Origin: Porphyromonadaceae bacterium
Lineage (GTDB): Bacteria; Bacteroidota; Bacteroidia; Bacteroidales; Porphyromonadaceae
Assembly (NCBI GenBank): GCA_030528445.1
Contig: JAUMYV010000016.1
Location: 1-37,065, forward strand
Length of the DNA: 37,065 nt
Direction: 5' to 3'
Below, piece by piece: positions 1-8,061 of this stretch; position 1 is the stretch's first letter, and every line of letters begins with the position of its first letter. The position numbers and the translations under genes are program-made. The notes under the pieces are model-generated. The model was not told the origin of the DNA. It searched no databases and worked only from the letters and a program-made list of their open reading frames with translations.

Positions 1-86
1 GGTATCAAAACACGAAAACTGCTGAGTTACTTGCTACATTCGGCTTCAGCCACATACTCCAGCATGCTCCCATCAGCCTCAGTCTT

Positions 87-161
87 GGCACCTTGCATTT
101 TGTACATTCAGAAACACCAAAAAGGGCTGCAGCAAAAGTGAATTTTGCCACAGCCCCTTTT
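87..161 (+). repeat. Dispersed palindromic repeat, copy A (also terminator of the OmpA genes)
   Basis: The hairpin has arms 120-137 and 143-161, pairing AAAAGGGCTGCAGCAAAA with TTTTGCCACAGCCCCTTTT. Read on the minus strand it lies just after the stop of the first OmpA gene and ends in a T run, so it can act as an intrinsic terminator. The 30 bp beside it (about 87-118, CACCTTGCATTTTG then TACATTCAGAAACACC) match the flank of copy B at 15614-15693 on the opposite strand, so the repeated unit is larger than the hairpin. Confidence 0.75.
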
Positions 162-187
162 AGTTTAATCCCTATGGGACGAACGCC

Positions 188-1351
188 TTATCTATCTGCG
201 TTCATGATTACCACACGATTCCATACGTTCTCTGCGTATGGTTGCTTGCGATCACCTTCCCAGCTAATCTTGATGCGATCGGCTGAGATACCATACTTCT
301 CGGTTAGGATCTTGGCCACAGACTTGGCACGACGCTCAGAGAGCTTATAGTTATACTCTGGTGTACCAGTCTGGCGGTCGGCATAGCCAACTAGCGTGAT
401 CACATCACTATTGTTGAGTGCATACTGAGCAATATGGTGGATGTTGATCATTTGGTTAGCATCAACCTTGTCGCTGTTTAGACGGAAGTAAACGACATTC
501 CCTACGCTAACGCCTTCCTTGAGTATTGGCATTGGGTCTGGGCAATCTACTGGACGCTTGCTGAGCTCTGCGTTCTCTGCGCGGAGGGCATTGAGCTGAT
601 CGTTTAGACTCTTTAGGTAGGCAGGGGCTTCCTTCTCTACTGGAGTAAACTCCTTCTTGCCTAGGTGGAACGTCAGGCTGGCACCAAGAGCACTTGTCGT
701 ACGGCCAAAGAGTGCTCCGTCTGCAGTACGGTAGCTAGGCATACGGAAGTCGTGCGTCATGAGCTGGCTCTCGAGGTTTAGGTCGACTCTCTTACTTAGG
801 CGCATCTTGAGCTGTAGACCAACGTGAGCGGTTGCTGTCCAGCGGTGGTGCATGCGAGATTTATTCTCTACGGTGCTACTCCAGTTGTAGCCTACGCCCA
901 TACCTGCGAATGGAATGATATGGAAGAAGCGGTTCTCCTTGTATGTGGAGAAGTAGTTTACTAGATCCAACATCGCGTCGAACTGACCTACAGCGAACTG
1001 ATGGTAGCCAACATACAGGTTGGGGTTTAGGGTTGGGTACTGAGTCCCATAGTCCTTCATCTCTCCGCCCATAAACTGGATACGTGTGGCGAAGTAAGGG
1101 TTATACCACTTACCGATAGCAATTTTGGGGGTTAGATAGTTGATGCGATCCTTCCAAGCGAGCTTATCATTGTGGCCACCGTAGTTGATTGTAGCCAAAT
1201 TACCAATCTCGATGAACATGTGGTCGCATCCAGCATCCTTGGCAAAAATGGTCTTGTGAGCAGCTTGAGTAGTCTGGGTATTTTCTTGGGCACTCAGTGT
1301 GGCTAAACCAAACACAGAAGCTAGAGCCAGAGTCGTGAATTTCGTATTCAT
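188..1351 (-). CDS. OmpA-family major outer membrane protein (Pgm6/Pgm7-like)
   Basis: A 387-residue protein with a signal peptide (residues 1-21, ending LATLSAQ), an outer-membrane beta-barrel of about 200 residues, a short coiled linker (LNALRAENAELSKRPVDCP) and a C-terminal OmpA/MotB-like domain (about 275-387). That domain contains LVGYADRQTGTPEYNYKLSE and a following RRAKSVAKIL helix, typical of peptidoglycan binding. In P. gingivalis such proteins form disulfide-linked Pgm6/Pgm7 heterotrimers; the Cys in the linker fits that. It lies 34 bp downstream of a paralogue on the same strand, so the two are probably co-transcribed from the promoter at 2593-2600. The start is the ATG directly preceding the signal peptide. 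Family assignment is strong; pairing with its neighbour is inferred from the known Porphyromonas arrangement. Confidence 0.93.
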   Translation of the reverse strand: MNTKFTTLALASVFGLATLSAQENTQTTQAAHKTIFAKDAGCDHMFIEIGNLATINYGGHNDKLAWKDRINYLTPKIAIGKWYNPYFATRIQFMGGEMKDYGTQYPTLNPNLYVGYHQFAVGQFDAMLDLVNYFSTYKENRFFHIIPFAGMGVGYNWSSTVENKSRMHHRWTATAHVGLQLKMRLSKRVDLNLESQLMTHDFRMPSYRTADGALFGRTTSALGASLTFHLGKKEFTPVEKEAPAYLKSLNDQLNALRAENAELSKRPVDCPDPMPILKEGVSVGNVVYFRLNSDKVDANQMINIHHIAQYALNNSDVITLVGYADRQTGTPEYNYKLSERRAKSVAKILTEKYGISADRIKISWEGDRKQPYAENVWNRVVIMNADR

Positions 1352-1385
1352 TGTCTTAATGCTTTTTAGTCTTTTGGGTGAAACA

Positions 1386-2525
1386 CTACTTAGAGCGAAT
1401 TACAACGACACGATTCCAAGAAGCGCTCTTGGTATCGAACGGAGCATCAGCGGCCTGCTTCCACTCAACTGTAATCTTATAGCTAGGTACTCCATACTTG
1501 TCGGTAAGTACTTTAGCAACGGCCTGAGCACGCTTCTGAGCCAAATCTTTGAAGCGAGTTTCAGACTTCTGCACATAGCCCGTTACGATAAGTTCGCCAT
1601 CATAATCCTTGCTGAACTGAGCGGCATCGAAAATGGTGATGAGCTGGTCGTCGGATACTTGGCTCTTACCATGACGGAAGAGGATAGACTTGTCTGCAAG
1701 GAAGCGGTTTTCAGTGTCTACAATAGGCTGAGAAAGAACCTCTGGACAGTCTACTGGACGCTTGCTAAGCTCTGCATTCTCTGCACGTAGAGCGTTAATC
1801 TGCCCCTGCAGAGAAGCAATAGCCTCGTGATCGACCGGACGAACTGGTGTGAAGCCAACCTTGCCAAGGCGGAAGTTGAGACCAGCCGAGAGCATGAAGC
1901 GTAGGCTGTTTTCGAAACGGATTGGGAAAGACTTCGCGAGCTGTAGACCATTCCAGCTACCCTCACCTTCGCATACCAAATCTACACGTGAGCCAAGGCG
2001 AACTGCAAGCTGCAGACCAGCGTGGGCAGAGGCCGAGTGTGTATTCTTCTGCGAAGGGCTATTCGCTAGACTTGCCACTGCGCTATCGAACTTATATTCG
2101 TACCCCAAACCAACGAAAGGAATTAGGCGGAACGAATTGGGGCTTTTGGCTGAGCGAGCAAGCCCTAGAAGGTCTAGCATGAAGTCGTAGTGAGCACCGA
2201 CAAACATGTTGGTGTTCTTCCACTCTGCATTGAAGCCGTCGTAGGACACCGCTTCTCCACCAACCACTTTGAGGCGTGTAGCATAGTAGGGGGTGTGCCA
2301 TTTGCCCAAGGCAATAGACGGTGCGATACGGATACGATCGGCGAACTTGGCATTGTCGTTGTGTCCGTTGAACATCATGGTAGCACCACCCTGTAGGGTA
2401 ATAAACCAATTGTGAGACGTACTCTTCTCGTAAGCTGTCTTACAAGCACAAGAGCCGCCATCTTGAGCACCTGCAGTCAGGGTCATCGCTCCCATAAGGG
2501 AGAGCATAGTCAATTTTAGCTTCAT
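1386..2525 (-). CDS. OmpA-family major outer membrane protein, second paralogue
   Basis: A 379-residue paralogue of the downstream gene with the same plan: signal peptide (1-20, ending LTAGAQ), barrel with the shared NGHNDN motif and ALGKWHTPYYATR segment, the linker INALRAENAELSKRPVDCP (almost identical to the neighbour's), and a C-terminal OmpA-like domain with LIVTGYVQKSETRFKDLAQK. The OmpA domain is more divergent than in the neighbour: the segment after GY has no D, and its C-terminal strand is WNRVVVIRSK. It has extra cysteines in the mature N-terminus (GGSCACK), which could form inter-subunit disulfides. First gene of the pair; a -7 promoter lies about 70 bp upstream. Confidence 0.92.
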   Translation of the reverse strand: MKLKLTMLSLMGAMTLTAGAQDGGSCACKTAYEKSTSHNWFITLQGGATMMFNGHNDNAKFADRIRIAPSIALGKWHTPYYATRLKVVGGEAVSYDGFNAEWKNTNMFVGAHYDFMLDLLGLARSAKSPNSFRLIPFVGLGYEYKFDSAVASLANSPSQKNTHSASAHAGLQLAVRLGSRVDLVCEGEGSWNGLQLAKSFPIRFENSLRFMLSAGLNFRLGKVGFTPVRPVDHEAIASLQGQINALRAENAELSKRPVDCPEVLSQPIVDTENRFLADKSILFRHGKSQVSDDQLITIFDAAQFSKDYDGELIVTGYVQKSETRFKDLAQKRAQAVAKVLTDKYGVPSYKITVEWKQAADAPFDTKSASWNRVVVIRSK

Positions 2526-2592
2526 AATATTTTATCAATAGTGTAATTAGATACCTCTCCAATTTGCCTTAACTAATGAACTCTAGATATGA

Positions 2593-2600
2593 CAAAAGTA
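2593..2600 (-). promoter_or_regulatory. -7 promoter element for the OmpA gene pair
   Basis: The minus strand reads TACTTTTG, matching the Bacteroidota -7 consensus TAnnTTTG. It would give a leader of about 60 nt before the ATG at 2525. No good -33 TTTG is visible at the usual 19-21 bp spacing. Confidence 0.5.
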
Positions 2601-2669
2601 CTAAAATAAAAGCATCTTTGATACTTGGGGAACCAAACCAGTTCTCTTCGGCCAAGATTTAATGCAATA

Positions 2670-2701
2670 ATGGGTGTACTAGTGACTCCTAGCACACCCA
2701 T
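2670..2701 (-). terminator. Hairpin terminator downstream of the DUF4332 gene
   Basis: Arms ATGGGTGTACTAG (2670-2682) and CTAGCACACCCAT (2689-2701) pair over 13 bp with one mismatch and a 6-nt loop. It sits 39 bp after the stop codon of the minus-strand DUF4332 gene and upstream of the OmpA promoter, separating the two units. The T run after the stem is weak. Confidence 0.55.
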
Positions 2702-2739
2702 CCTTTGGCTAAATCCGACGGCTAAGCCGTTATCCCCCA

Positions 2740-3150
2740 CTAGTATTCAAGACCACGAGGCAGCTCTTTCGCCTGCGCAATCCAATCTTCTACATTTTTG
2801 ATAGAGGGGGTTCTACGTACCAGCTTCTTTGTCTCATTGACTTCTTCCATTTTGGCAAGTAAATTCTCCGCATTGCGATGAGCTAGTTCTTTGACTGTAT
2901 CAACCCCTGCAGCTTCTAGAAGTTCGGCGTACTCGGAGCCGACACCATTGATACGGAATAAGTCGGTCATGTTGGCCCACTTGAGGATTTTGGCCTCATC
3001 GATACCCGCCAACTCAGCCAGGTCCCTGCGTTGTTTCTTAGTTCGGCAGGCCTCTAGTAGCTTATCTGTAGTGGTGATGCCTGTAGCTCTTAGCTTTTCT
3101 CCATAGGCTGCTCCTATTCCTTCGAGCTCTTCAATTTTGTAGTTCGCCAT
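2740..3150 (-). CDS. DUF4332 helix-hairpin-helix domain protein
   Basis: A 136-residue cytoplasmic protein made of two tandem helix-hairpin-helix-like units: residues 5-40 (IEELEGIGAAYGEKLRATGI) and 62-100 (MTDLFRINGVGSEYAELLEA), each with a GIG/GVG hairpin glycine motif. This matches DUF4332, a family resembling the HhH units of DNA-binding proteins; its function is not established. There is no signal peptide or membrane segment. It stands alone between a -7 element at 3202-3209 and a terminator at 2670-2701, so it is probably monocistronic. Binding of DNA or a nucleoprotein partner is inferred from the fold only. Confidence 0.85.
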   Translation of the reverse strand: MANYKIEELEGIGAAYGEKLRATGITTTDKLLEACRTKKQRRDLAELAGIDEAKILKWANMTDLFRINGVGSEYAELLEAAGVDTVKELAHRNAENLLAKMEEVNETKKLVRRTPSIKNVEDWIAQAKELPRGLEY

Positions 3151-3575
3151 AATTTTGAGTTTAGATTAATTGTTAGATGTTTGTATACAAATATGTACGC
3201 CCAAAGTTAGTAAAATAATATTAAGGTTTATAATAGTCAAAACTTAATCTGAGAGTATGGAGTGTAAAGATTATTTTCGTATCACATCGAAAGCACATCA
3301 CAATGATGCCAGAAAAGATTATCAAGAACAAACTACGCCTACTAGAACTATCTCAGCCGTGTTCTTTGCACCCAATTCATCTGATAATTAAACCTACCAT
3401 ATCCCTTCTAGAGTTGCGTCTTTTGCTAGTACTGGATTAAGTCGTAACTTTATGCCTCATACTAAGAGGTTAAGTCAATTTTGTTGCCCCTGCGTTTCGC
3501 TTGATTAGTCTTGCCTCGCCCCACTGGGCGAGAGGGAGTGGGCAGAGGGTAGGGCGTCTACACTAACGATGATTT
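3151..3575. other. Gene-less 425-bp stretch with a leader hairpin before the GH3 gene
   Basis: I see no convincing coding region here. The left part carries the minus-strand promoter of the DUF4332 gene. The right part is the presumed leader of the plus-strand GH3 gene. It contains a perfect 7-bp hairpin with a 4-nt loop (CTCGCCC CACT GGGCGAG, 3515-3532) about 45 nt before the ATG. No T run follows it, so it looks more like a leader structure than a terminator. No clear plus-strand -7 element was found (TAACTTTA near 3446 is a partial match). Confidence 0.5.
3202..3209 (-). promoter_or_regulatory. -7 promoter element for the DUF4332 gene
   Basis: The minus strand reads TAACTTTG (consensus TAnnTTTG), about 50 bp upstream of the ATG at 3150. 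Further upstream, at 3232-3246, is TAAGTTTTGACTATT (minus strand), a 15-mer that also occurs upstream of the C10 protease gene. Confidence 0.5.
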
Positions 3576-5108
3576 ATGGATCTGAAAACAAAACTGGTCT
3601 ACCAGTGGGCCAAGATGCGCATCCGCGCCATAGAGCATTATCAAGATAGAGCCGAGGAGGTACAGATCAGCCAACTCAAACGCCTACTAGGTAGACTTGA
3701 GCGCACAGAGTTTGGCCGTCGCCATGGCCTTGTGCGCAGTAGTGGCTACCGAGCTTTCGCCGAGCAAACCCCTGTACAGAGCTACGAGGAGGTTAAGGCG
3801 GATGTGGAGCGTATGATTCGTGGCGAACGCGACATCTTGATCCCTGGCACTTGTCGCTGGTATGCCAAGAGTAGCGGCACGACCAACGACAAAAGCAAGT
3901 ATATCCCAGTACCCTACACTCATCTGCACGACTGCCACTACCGCGGTGGTGGCGATGCACTTTGGTTGTATCTGCGCAACTACCCCGATAGCCGTTTCTT
4001 CACAACTAAGGGGCTAGTACTCGGTGGTAGCCATGCCCCCGTAGAGCTTGGCAGCAATAGTTCTGCCGGAGACCTGAGTGCTATTCTCGTACAGCATATG
4101 CCTGCCCTTGGAGCACTGATGCGCGTGCCTAGCACCAAGACACTTCTCATGGACGAGTGGGGTGCCAAGATGAAAGCCATTGTACGTGAAGTGGCTTCGG
4201 CTAAAGTCGGGAGCCTCTCGGGTGTACCCTCGTGGATGATGGTGATGCTCAAGGAGGTGCTAGACTACACCGGGGCAAACAACATAAGCGAGATATGGCC
4301 ATCGCTCGAGGTATTCTTCCACGGAGGCATCAGCTTCGAGCCCTATCGCGAGGCTTACCGAGAGCTAATCCCCTCGACGAAAATGCGCTACGAGGAGATC
4401 TACAATGCTAGCGAGGGGTTTGTAGCCATACAAGACGATCCGAGTGAGCGAGGTATGCTCTTAATGCTCGACTATGGTACGTTCTACGAGTTTGTACCCG
4501 TCGAAGCAATCGACGAGAGTGCAGATCCTATCTGCGCCCCCACGGCTCCAATTCCGCTGTGGGAGGTAGAGCTAGGCAAGAACTACGCCATCCTGATGAG
4601 TACTCTAGGCGGACTCTATCGCTATCTCATTGGCGATACCGTACAGTTCACAAGAATCAATCCCTACCGCATCATCATCACTGGTAGAACCAAGCACTTC
4701 ATCAATGCCTTTGGCGAAGAGCTGATGGTGGCTAATGCCGACAGAGCTATCGCTAGGGCTTCGTACGAAACCAAATCCAAAGTAGCCGAATACACGGCTG
4801 CTCCCCATTTCTTCCACAATGAGGGCAAGGGGCGTCACGACTGGCTAATCGAGTTCTCTACCCCTCCGGCGGATATAGAGGCTTTCGCACGCATCCTCGA
4901 TGAGGAACTTAAGAAACTCAACTCCGACTACGAGGCCAAGCGCTATATGGATATGACACTCAAGCCTCTCGCCCTACAGGTCGCCCCCAGCGGACTCTTC
5001 CATCGCTGGCTCGATGAGCGAGGCAAGCTTGGTGGGCAGCATAAGATCCCGCGCCTTGCCAATAACCGAAAGTATCTAGATGAACTTATCAATATGATGG
5101 GTCAGTAA
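3576..5108 (+). CDS. GH3 auxin-responsive-promoter-family acyl-adenylating protein
   Basis: A 510-residue protein of the GH3 branch of the ANL (acyl/aryl-adenylate) superfamily. Visible signatures are the nucleotide-binding loop at about 97-112 (YAKSSGTTNDKSKYIPV), the central motif IYNASEGFVAIQ, and GGLYRYLIGDTVQF followed by ITGRTKHFINAFGEELM. Plant GH3 enzymes adenylate acyl hormones and conjugate them to amino acids. Bacterial GH3 proteins are widespread in Bacteroidota, but their substrate is unknown, so amide or ester synthesis here is inference. It is full length and cytoplasmic, with no signal peptide. The ATG at 3576 starts MDLKTKLVYQWAKMR. The sulfatase gene follows after only about 23 bp, so the two may be co-transcribed. 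Confidence 0.88.
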   Translation: MDLKTKLVYQWAKMRIRAIEHYQDRAEEVQISQLKRLLGRLERTEFGRRHGLVRSSGYRAFAEQTPVQSYEEVKADVERMIRGERDILIPGTCRWYAKSSGTTNDKSKYIPVPYTHLHDCHYRGGGDALWLYLRNYPDSRFFTTKGLVLGGSHAPVELGSNSSAGDLSAILVQHMPALGALMRVPSTKTLLMDEWGAKMKAIVREVASAKVGSLSGVPSWMMVMLKEVLDYTGANNISEIWPSLEVFFHGGISFEPYREAYRELIPSTKMRYEEIYNASEGFVAIQDDPSERGMLLMLDYGTFYEFVPVEAIDESADPICAPTAPIPLWEVELGKNYAILMSTLGGLYRYLIGDTVQFTRINPYRIIITGRTKHFINAFGEELMVANADRAIARASYETKSKVAEYTAAPHFFHNEGKGRHDWLIEFSTPPADIEAFARILDEELKKLNSDYEAKRYMDMTLKPLALQVAPSGLFHRWLDERGKLGGQHKIPRLANNRKYLDELINMMGQ

Positions 5109-5131
5109 AGCTCTTATCTCTTTTTCTCTTG

Positions 5132-6688
5132 ATGCAGATCTTGATGAAGAATGATCTCAAATATGGTCTACTCGCCCTAGCCTCTCCATTGGTTCTAGGT
5201 GCACAGAACACAAGCGATAGACCCAATGTGATTCTAATCTATGCCGACGACCTCGGATATGGTGATCTCTCGTGCTATGGAGCAGAAGCCATAAGTACGC
5301 CTAACGTAGACCGTTTGGCTAGCAATGGTATCCGCTTCGACAATGCGTATGCCGCCGCCGCTACAAGTACCCCGTCTAGATATGCTATGCTCACTGGGGA
5401 GTATGCATGGCGCAGACCTGGGACAGATGTCGCAGCAGGAGATGCAGCGATGATTATCAAGCCAGATCAGTACACGTTAGCCGACCTATTCTCCGAGGCT
5501 GGCTACAAAACAGCAGTAGTGGGCAAGTGGCATCTCGGTCTAGGAGAGCAAACTGGCAGACAGGATTGGAACGCTCCGCTCAAGACCCACACTAAGAATC
5601 TCGGCTTCGACTATAGCTACATCATGGCAGCCACTGCAGACCGCGTACCATGCGTCTTCATAGAGCAGGGACAGGTAGCGAACTATGACCCCACTGCTCC
5701 CATATCGGTAAGCTATACTAAGCCTTTTGAAAGCGAACCGCTAGGCCGTGATCGTCCAGACTTACTCTACAACCTCAAGCATAGCCACGGACACGATATG
5801 GCTATCGTCAATGGTATTGGTCGTATTGGTTATATGAAGGGAGGCGGCAAGGCACTCTGGCGAGACGAAGACATTGCCGACTCTATCGCGACGAAGGCTA
5901 TTAACTTCATCGAGCACAACCAAAAGAATCCTTTCTTTCTCTATCTTGCAACTAACGATGTGCATGTGCCACGTTTCCCTCATCCACGCTTCCGAGGCAA
6001 GAGCTCCATGGGGCTACGCGGGGAGGCAATCATGCAGTTCGACTATACCGTAGGGCAGGTGCTCCAGACGCTCGATCGTCTTGGTCTCACGGAGAACACT
6101 TTGATTATTCTCTCTAGCGACAATGGGGCAATCATTGATGACGGCTATGCCGATCAGGCCAAGGAACTACTTGGCAACCATAAACCATCTGGAGAATCGC
6201 GTGGCTATAAGTACAGTGCCTTCGACGGCGGGGCGCGTATCCCCGTATTGGTTCACTGGCCTCGAAAAATTCATCACCCAAGTGTCAGCCATGAGGTTGT
6301 GAGCCAGATTGACTGGTTTGCTTCGTTTGCCAGGCTCGTTGGACATCGGCTCCCCGAGGGTGCAGCCCCCGACAGCCGAGATGCACTAGACACATGGATT
6401 AACGGAGAAGCTAAGCAATCTCTCCACATCATTACCCAAGCTGCCAATAAGACCCTAGCTATTCGCCAAGGCTGCTGGAAGTACATCGAGCCCAAGCAAG
6501 GACCTAAGATGATTATGTGGGGAGCCGAGGTAGAGACAGGTAATAGCGAAGTGGAACAGCTCTATAATATGGATGAGGATCCAGGAGAAACAAATAACGT
6601 AGCCACGCAGCATCCTAGTGTTGTAGCCAGACTCAAGGCATTGCTCAAGGACGAACGATCTAAGACAAAAACTCAACTGAATAAATAA
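5132..6688 (+). CDS. Serine-type sulfatase, exported
   Basis: Arylsulfatase-family hydrolase of about 518 residues with an N-terminal signal peptide (LLALASPLVLGAQ). Metal-binding IYADDLGYGDLSCYGAE lies near the N-terminus. The catalytic loop is TSTPSRYAMLTGEY, where the residue to be converted to formylglycine is Ser (AGT codon at 5366-5368), so this is an S-T-P-S-R enzyme. Serine-type sulfatases need the radical-SAM maturase anSME, which is not in this window. The later motifs VGKWHLG, FFLYLATNDVHVP and ILSSDNGAI are also present. Likely periplasmic desulfation of a host glycan or small sulfate ester; the substrate is not deducible. Possible starts are ATG 5132 and ATG 5144 (MKNDLKYG); the latter gives the neater signal peptide. 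manA follows after 8 bp. Confidence 0.92.
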   Translation: MQILMKNDLKYGLLALASPLVLGAQNTSDRPNVILIYADDLGYGDLSCYGAEAISTPNVDRLASNGIRFDNAYAAAATSTPSRYAMLTGEYAWRRPGTDVAAGDAAMIIKPDQYTLADLFSEAGYKTAVVGKWHLGLGEQTGRQDWNAPLKTHTKNLGFDYSYIMAATADRVPCVFIEQGQVANYDPTAPISVSYTKPFESEPLGRDRPDLLYNLKHSHGHDMAIVNGIGRIGYMKGGGKALWRDEDIADSIATKAINFIEHNQKNPFFLYLATNDVHVPRFPHPRFRGKSSMGLRGEAIMQFDYTVGQVLQTLDRLGLTENTLIILSSDNGAIIDDGYADQAKELLGNHKPSGESRGYKYSAFDGGARIPVLVHWPRKIHHPSVSHEVVSQIDWFASFARLVGHRLPEGAAPDSRDALDTWINGEAKQSLHIITQAANKTLAIRQGCWKYIEPKQGPKMIMWGAEVETGNSEVEQLYNMDEDPGETNNVATQHPSVVARLKALLKDERSKTKTQLNK

Positions 6689-6696
6689 GTAACACA

Positions 6697-7683
6697 ATGA
6701 ATCTAAAAAGATTGTATCCTCTGACTTTCGAGCCCTTGCTCAAAGAGGTTATTTGGGGCGGGCAGAATATTCGCCCATTCAAAGGCTTAGAGCCTAACGA
6801 TGATAAGGTCGGCGAGAGTTGGGAAATCTCGCACGTCGATGATAACTACTCCATCGTAGCCGATGGCGTGCTCAAGGGCAAAAACCTAGATGAACTGATC
6901 AAGACCTACGGCGCACGCCTTGTTGGCAAGAGCGTGCAGGAGCGTTTTGGCGAACGATTCCCTCTGCTGATCAAGTTCATCGATGCCCAGGACAATCTCT
7001 CCATTCAAGTACATCCCGATGACAAGCTCGGCATGGCACGCCACAATTCATTCGGCAAAACAGAGATGTGGTATGTGGTTAAGGCTTCGCCTACAGCTAA
7101 GCTGTTCAGTGGTTTTAGCCAACAATCCTCCCCAAAGGACTATGTAGAGCGTATCAAGAATAGCTCCATTATGGAGGTCATGAAGGAGTATAAAGTCTCG
7201 GAGGGTGATGTCTTCTTCCTCCCTGCTGGGCGTGTACATGCCATCGGCGCAGGTTGCTTCGTGGCGGAGATTCAGCAAACGAGCAATATCACCTACCGTA
7301 TCTATGACTACGATCGCACAGATGCTCAGGGCAACAAGCGTGAGCTACACACGGAGCTAGCCAAAGATGCAATCGACTACACCCTACACGAGGACTACCG
7401 TACCGCTTACGAACCCAAACCCAACGAGGCCAATACCATCGTCAGCTGTCAGTACTTCGAGACCAACCTCCTGGAGCTAGATCAGCCTCTAGAGCGTAAT
7501 TGGTCGGCTCTCGATAGCTTCGTGATCTACATCGTGATGTCTGGTAAGCTAACCCTAACAGATGATGCAGGACATTCGCTTGAGCTACATCAGGGGCAGA
7601 GTGTACTGATACCAGCCGAAGCCAAGGGGGTTAAGCTAAAGCCTCACAGTGGGTGCAAGCTGATGGAAACCTACATTCCTTAG
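6697..7683 (+). CDS. manA: Mannose-6-phosphate isomerase, class I
   Basis: A 328-residue zinc enzyme interconverting mannose-6-phosphate and fructose-6-phosphate in the cytoplasm. Visible motifs are VIWGGQNIRPFKG near the start, LSIQVHPDDKLG followed by GKTEMWYVV (zinc ligands Q, H and E), and FLPAGRVHAIGAGCFVAEIQ with the downstream ITYRIYDYDR. The C-terminus is a small beta domain with GQSVLIPAEAKGVKL. Length agrees with the short bacterial form. It starts 8 bp after the sulfatase stop and is followed after 8 bp by the MerR gene, implying one transcript. It could feed GDP-mannose for surface polysaccharide or mannose use; which of these is not shown. Confidence 0.93.
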   Translation: MNLKRLYPLTFEPLLKEVIWGGQNIRPFKGLEPNDDKVGESWEISHVDDNYSIVADGVLKGKNLDELIKTYGARLVGKSVQERFGERFPLLIKFIDAQDNLSIQVHPDDKLGMARHNSFGKTEMWYVVKASPTAKLFSGFSQQSSPKDYVERIKNSSIMEVMKEYKVSEGDVFFLPAGRVHAIGAGCFVAEIQQTSNITYRIYDYDRTDAQGNKRELHTELAKDAIDYTLHEDYRTAYEPKPNEANTIVSCQYFETNLLELDQPLERNWSALDSFVIYIVMSGKLTLTDDAGHSLELHQGQSVLIPAEAKGVKLKPHSGCKLMETYIP

Positions 7684-7691
7684 TAGAGCCA

Positions 7692-8012
7692 ATGGCTAAG
7701 GTCTTCTATCATGTGCGTGAGGTTGCTCAGATTCTGGGAGAGCCGACCTCAACGCTCAAGCACTGGGAGCGTGAGTTTCCCCATATCAAGCCGAAGTACT
7801 CAGCTGGAGGAACGAGGCGCTACATGCAGAAGGATATAGACGACCTCAAGCTCATCAAGCATCTCATTCGGGATCAAGGGCTAACTATACCAGGAGCAAG
7901 AGAGGCACTCAGCAATCGACGTGACGAACTAGAGCGACGTGCCGACATCCTCGCACGACTCAAAGATTGTGCAGATCGACTGCGCGAGCTACACGCCAAA
8001 CTAACTGACTAA
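7692..8012 (+). CDS. MerR-family transcriptional regulator
   Basis: A 106-residue protein with a winged helix-turn-helix of MerR type in residues 1-70: FYHVREVAQILGEPTSTLKH, then GGTRRYMQKDIDDLKLIKHL. A short coiled-coil helix follows (RRDELERRADILARLKDCAD). No C-terminal ligand domain is present, as is usual for this small Bacteroidota subgroup. The ATG at 7692 (MAKVFYH) is preferred; an upstream in-frame ATG at 7653 would overlap the end of manA and add unrelated residues. Last gene of the GH3-sulfatase-manA run. Its target is unknown; autoregulation or control of the run is only a guess. Confidence 0.85.
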   Translation: MAKVFYHVREVAQILGEPTSTLKHWEREFPHIKPKYSAGGTRRYMQKDIDDLKLIKHLIRDQGLTIPGAREALSNRRDELERRADILARLKDCADRLRELHAKLTD

Positions 8013-8061
8013 ACTTCCCCCTTGAGCTGTCTAGAAGCGAAATAGACAACAATGCCGTATC

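Noticed and set aside
93-350. 85-codon open frame overlapping the repeat and the OmpA gene
   Set aside because: Its opening peptide resembles one read at 15479-15733 only because both lie on the repeat; the rest is antisense to the OmpA gene.
1299-1790. 163-codon plus-strand open frame across the OmpA gene junction
   Set aside because: It is antisense to two clearly coding genes and has no motif; long antisense frames arise easily here.
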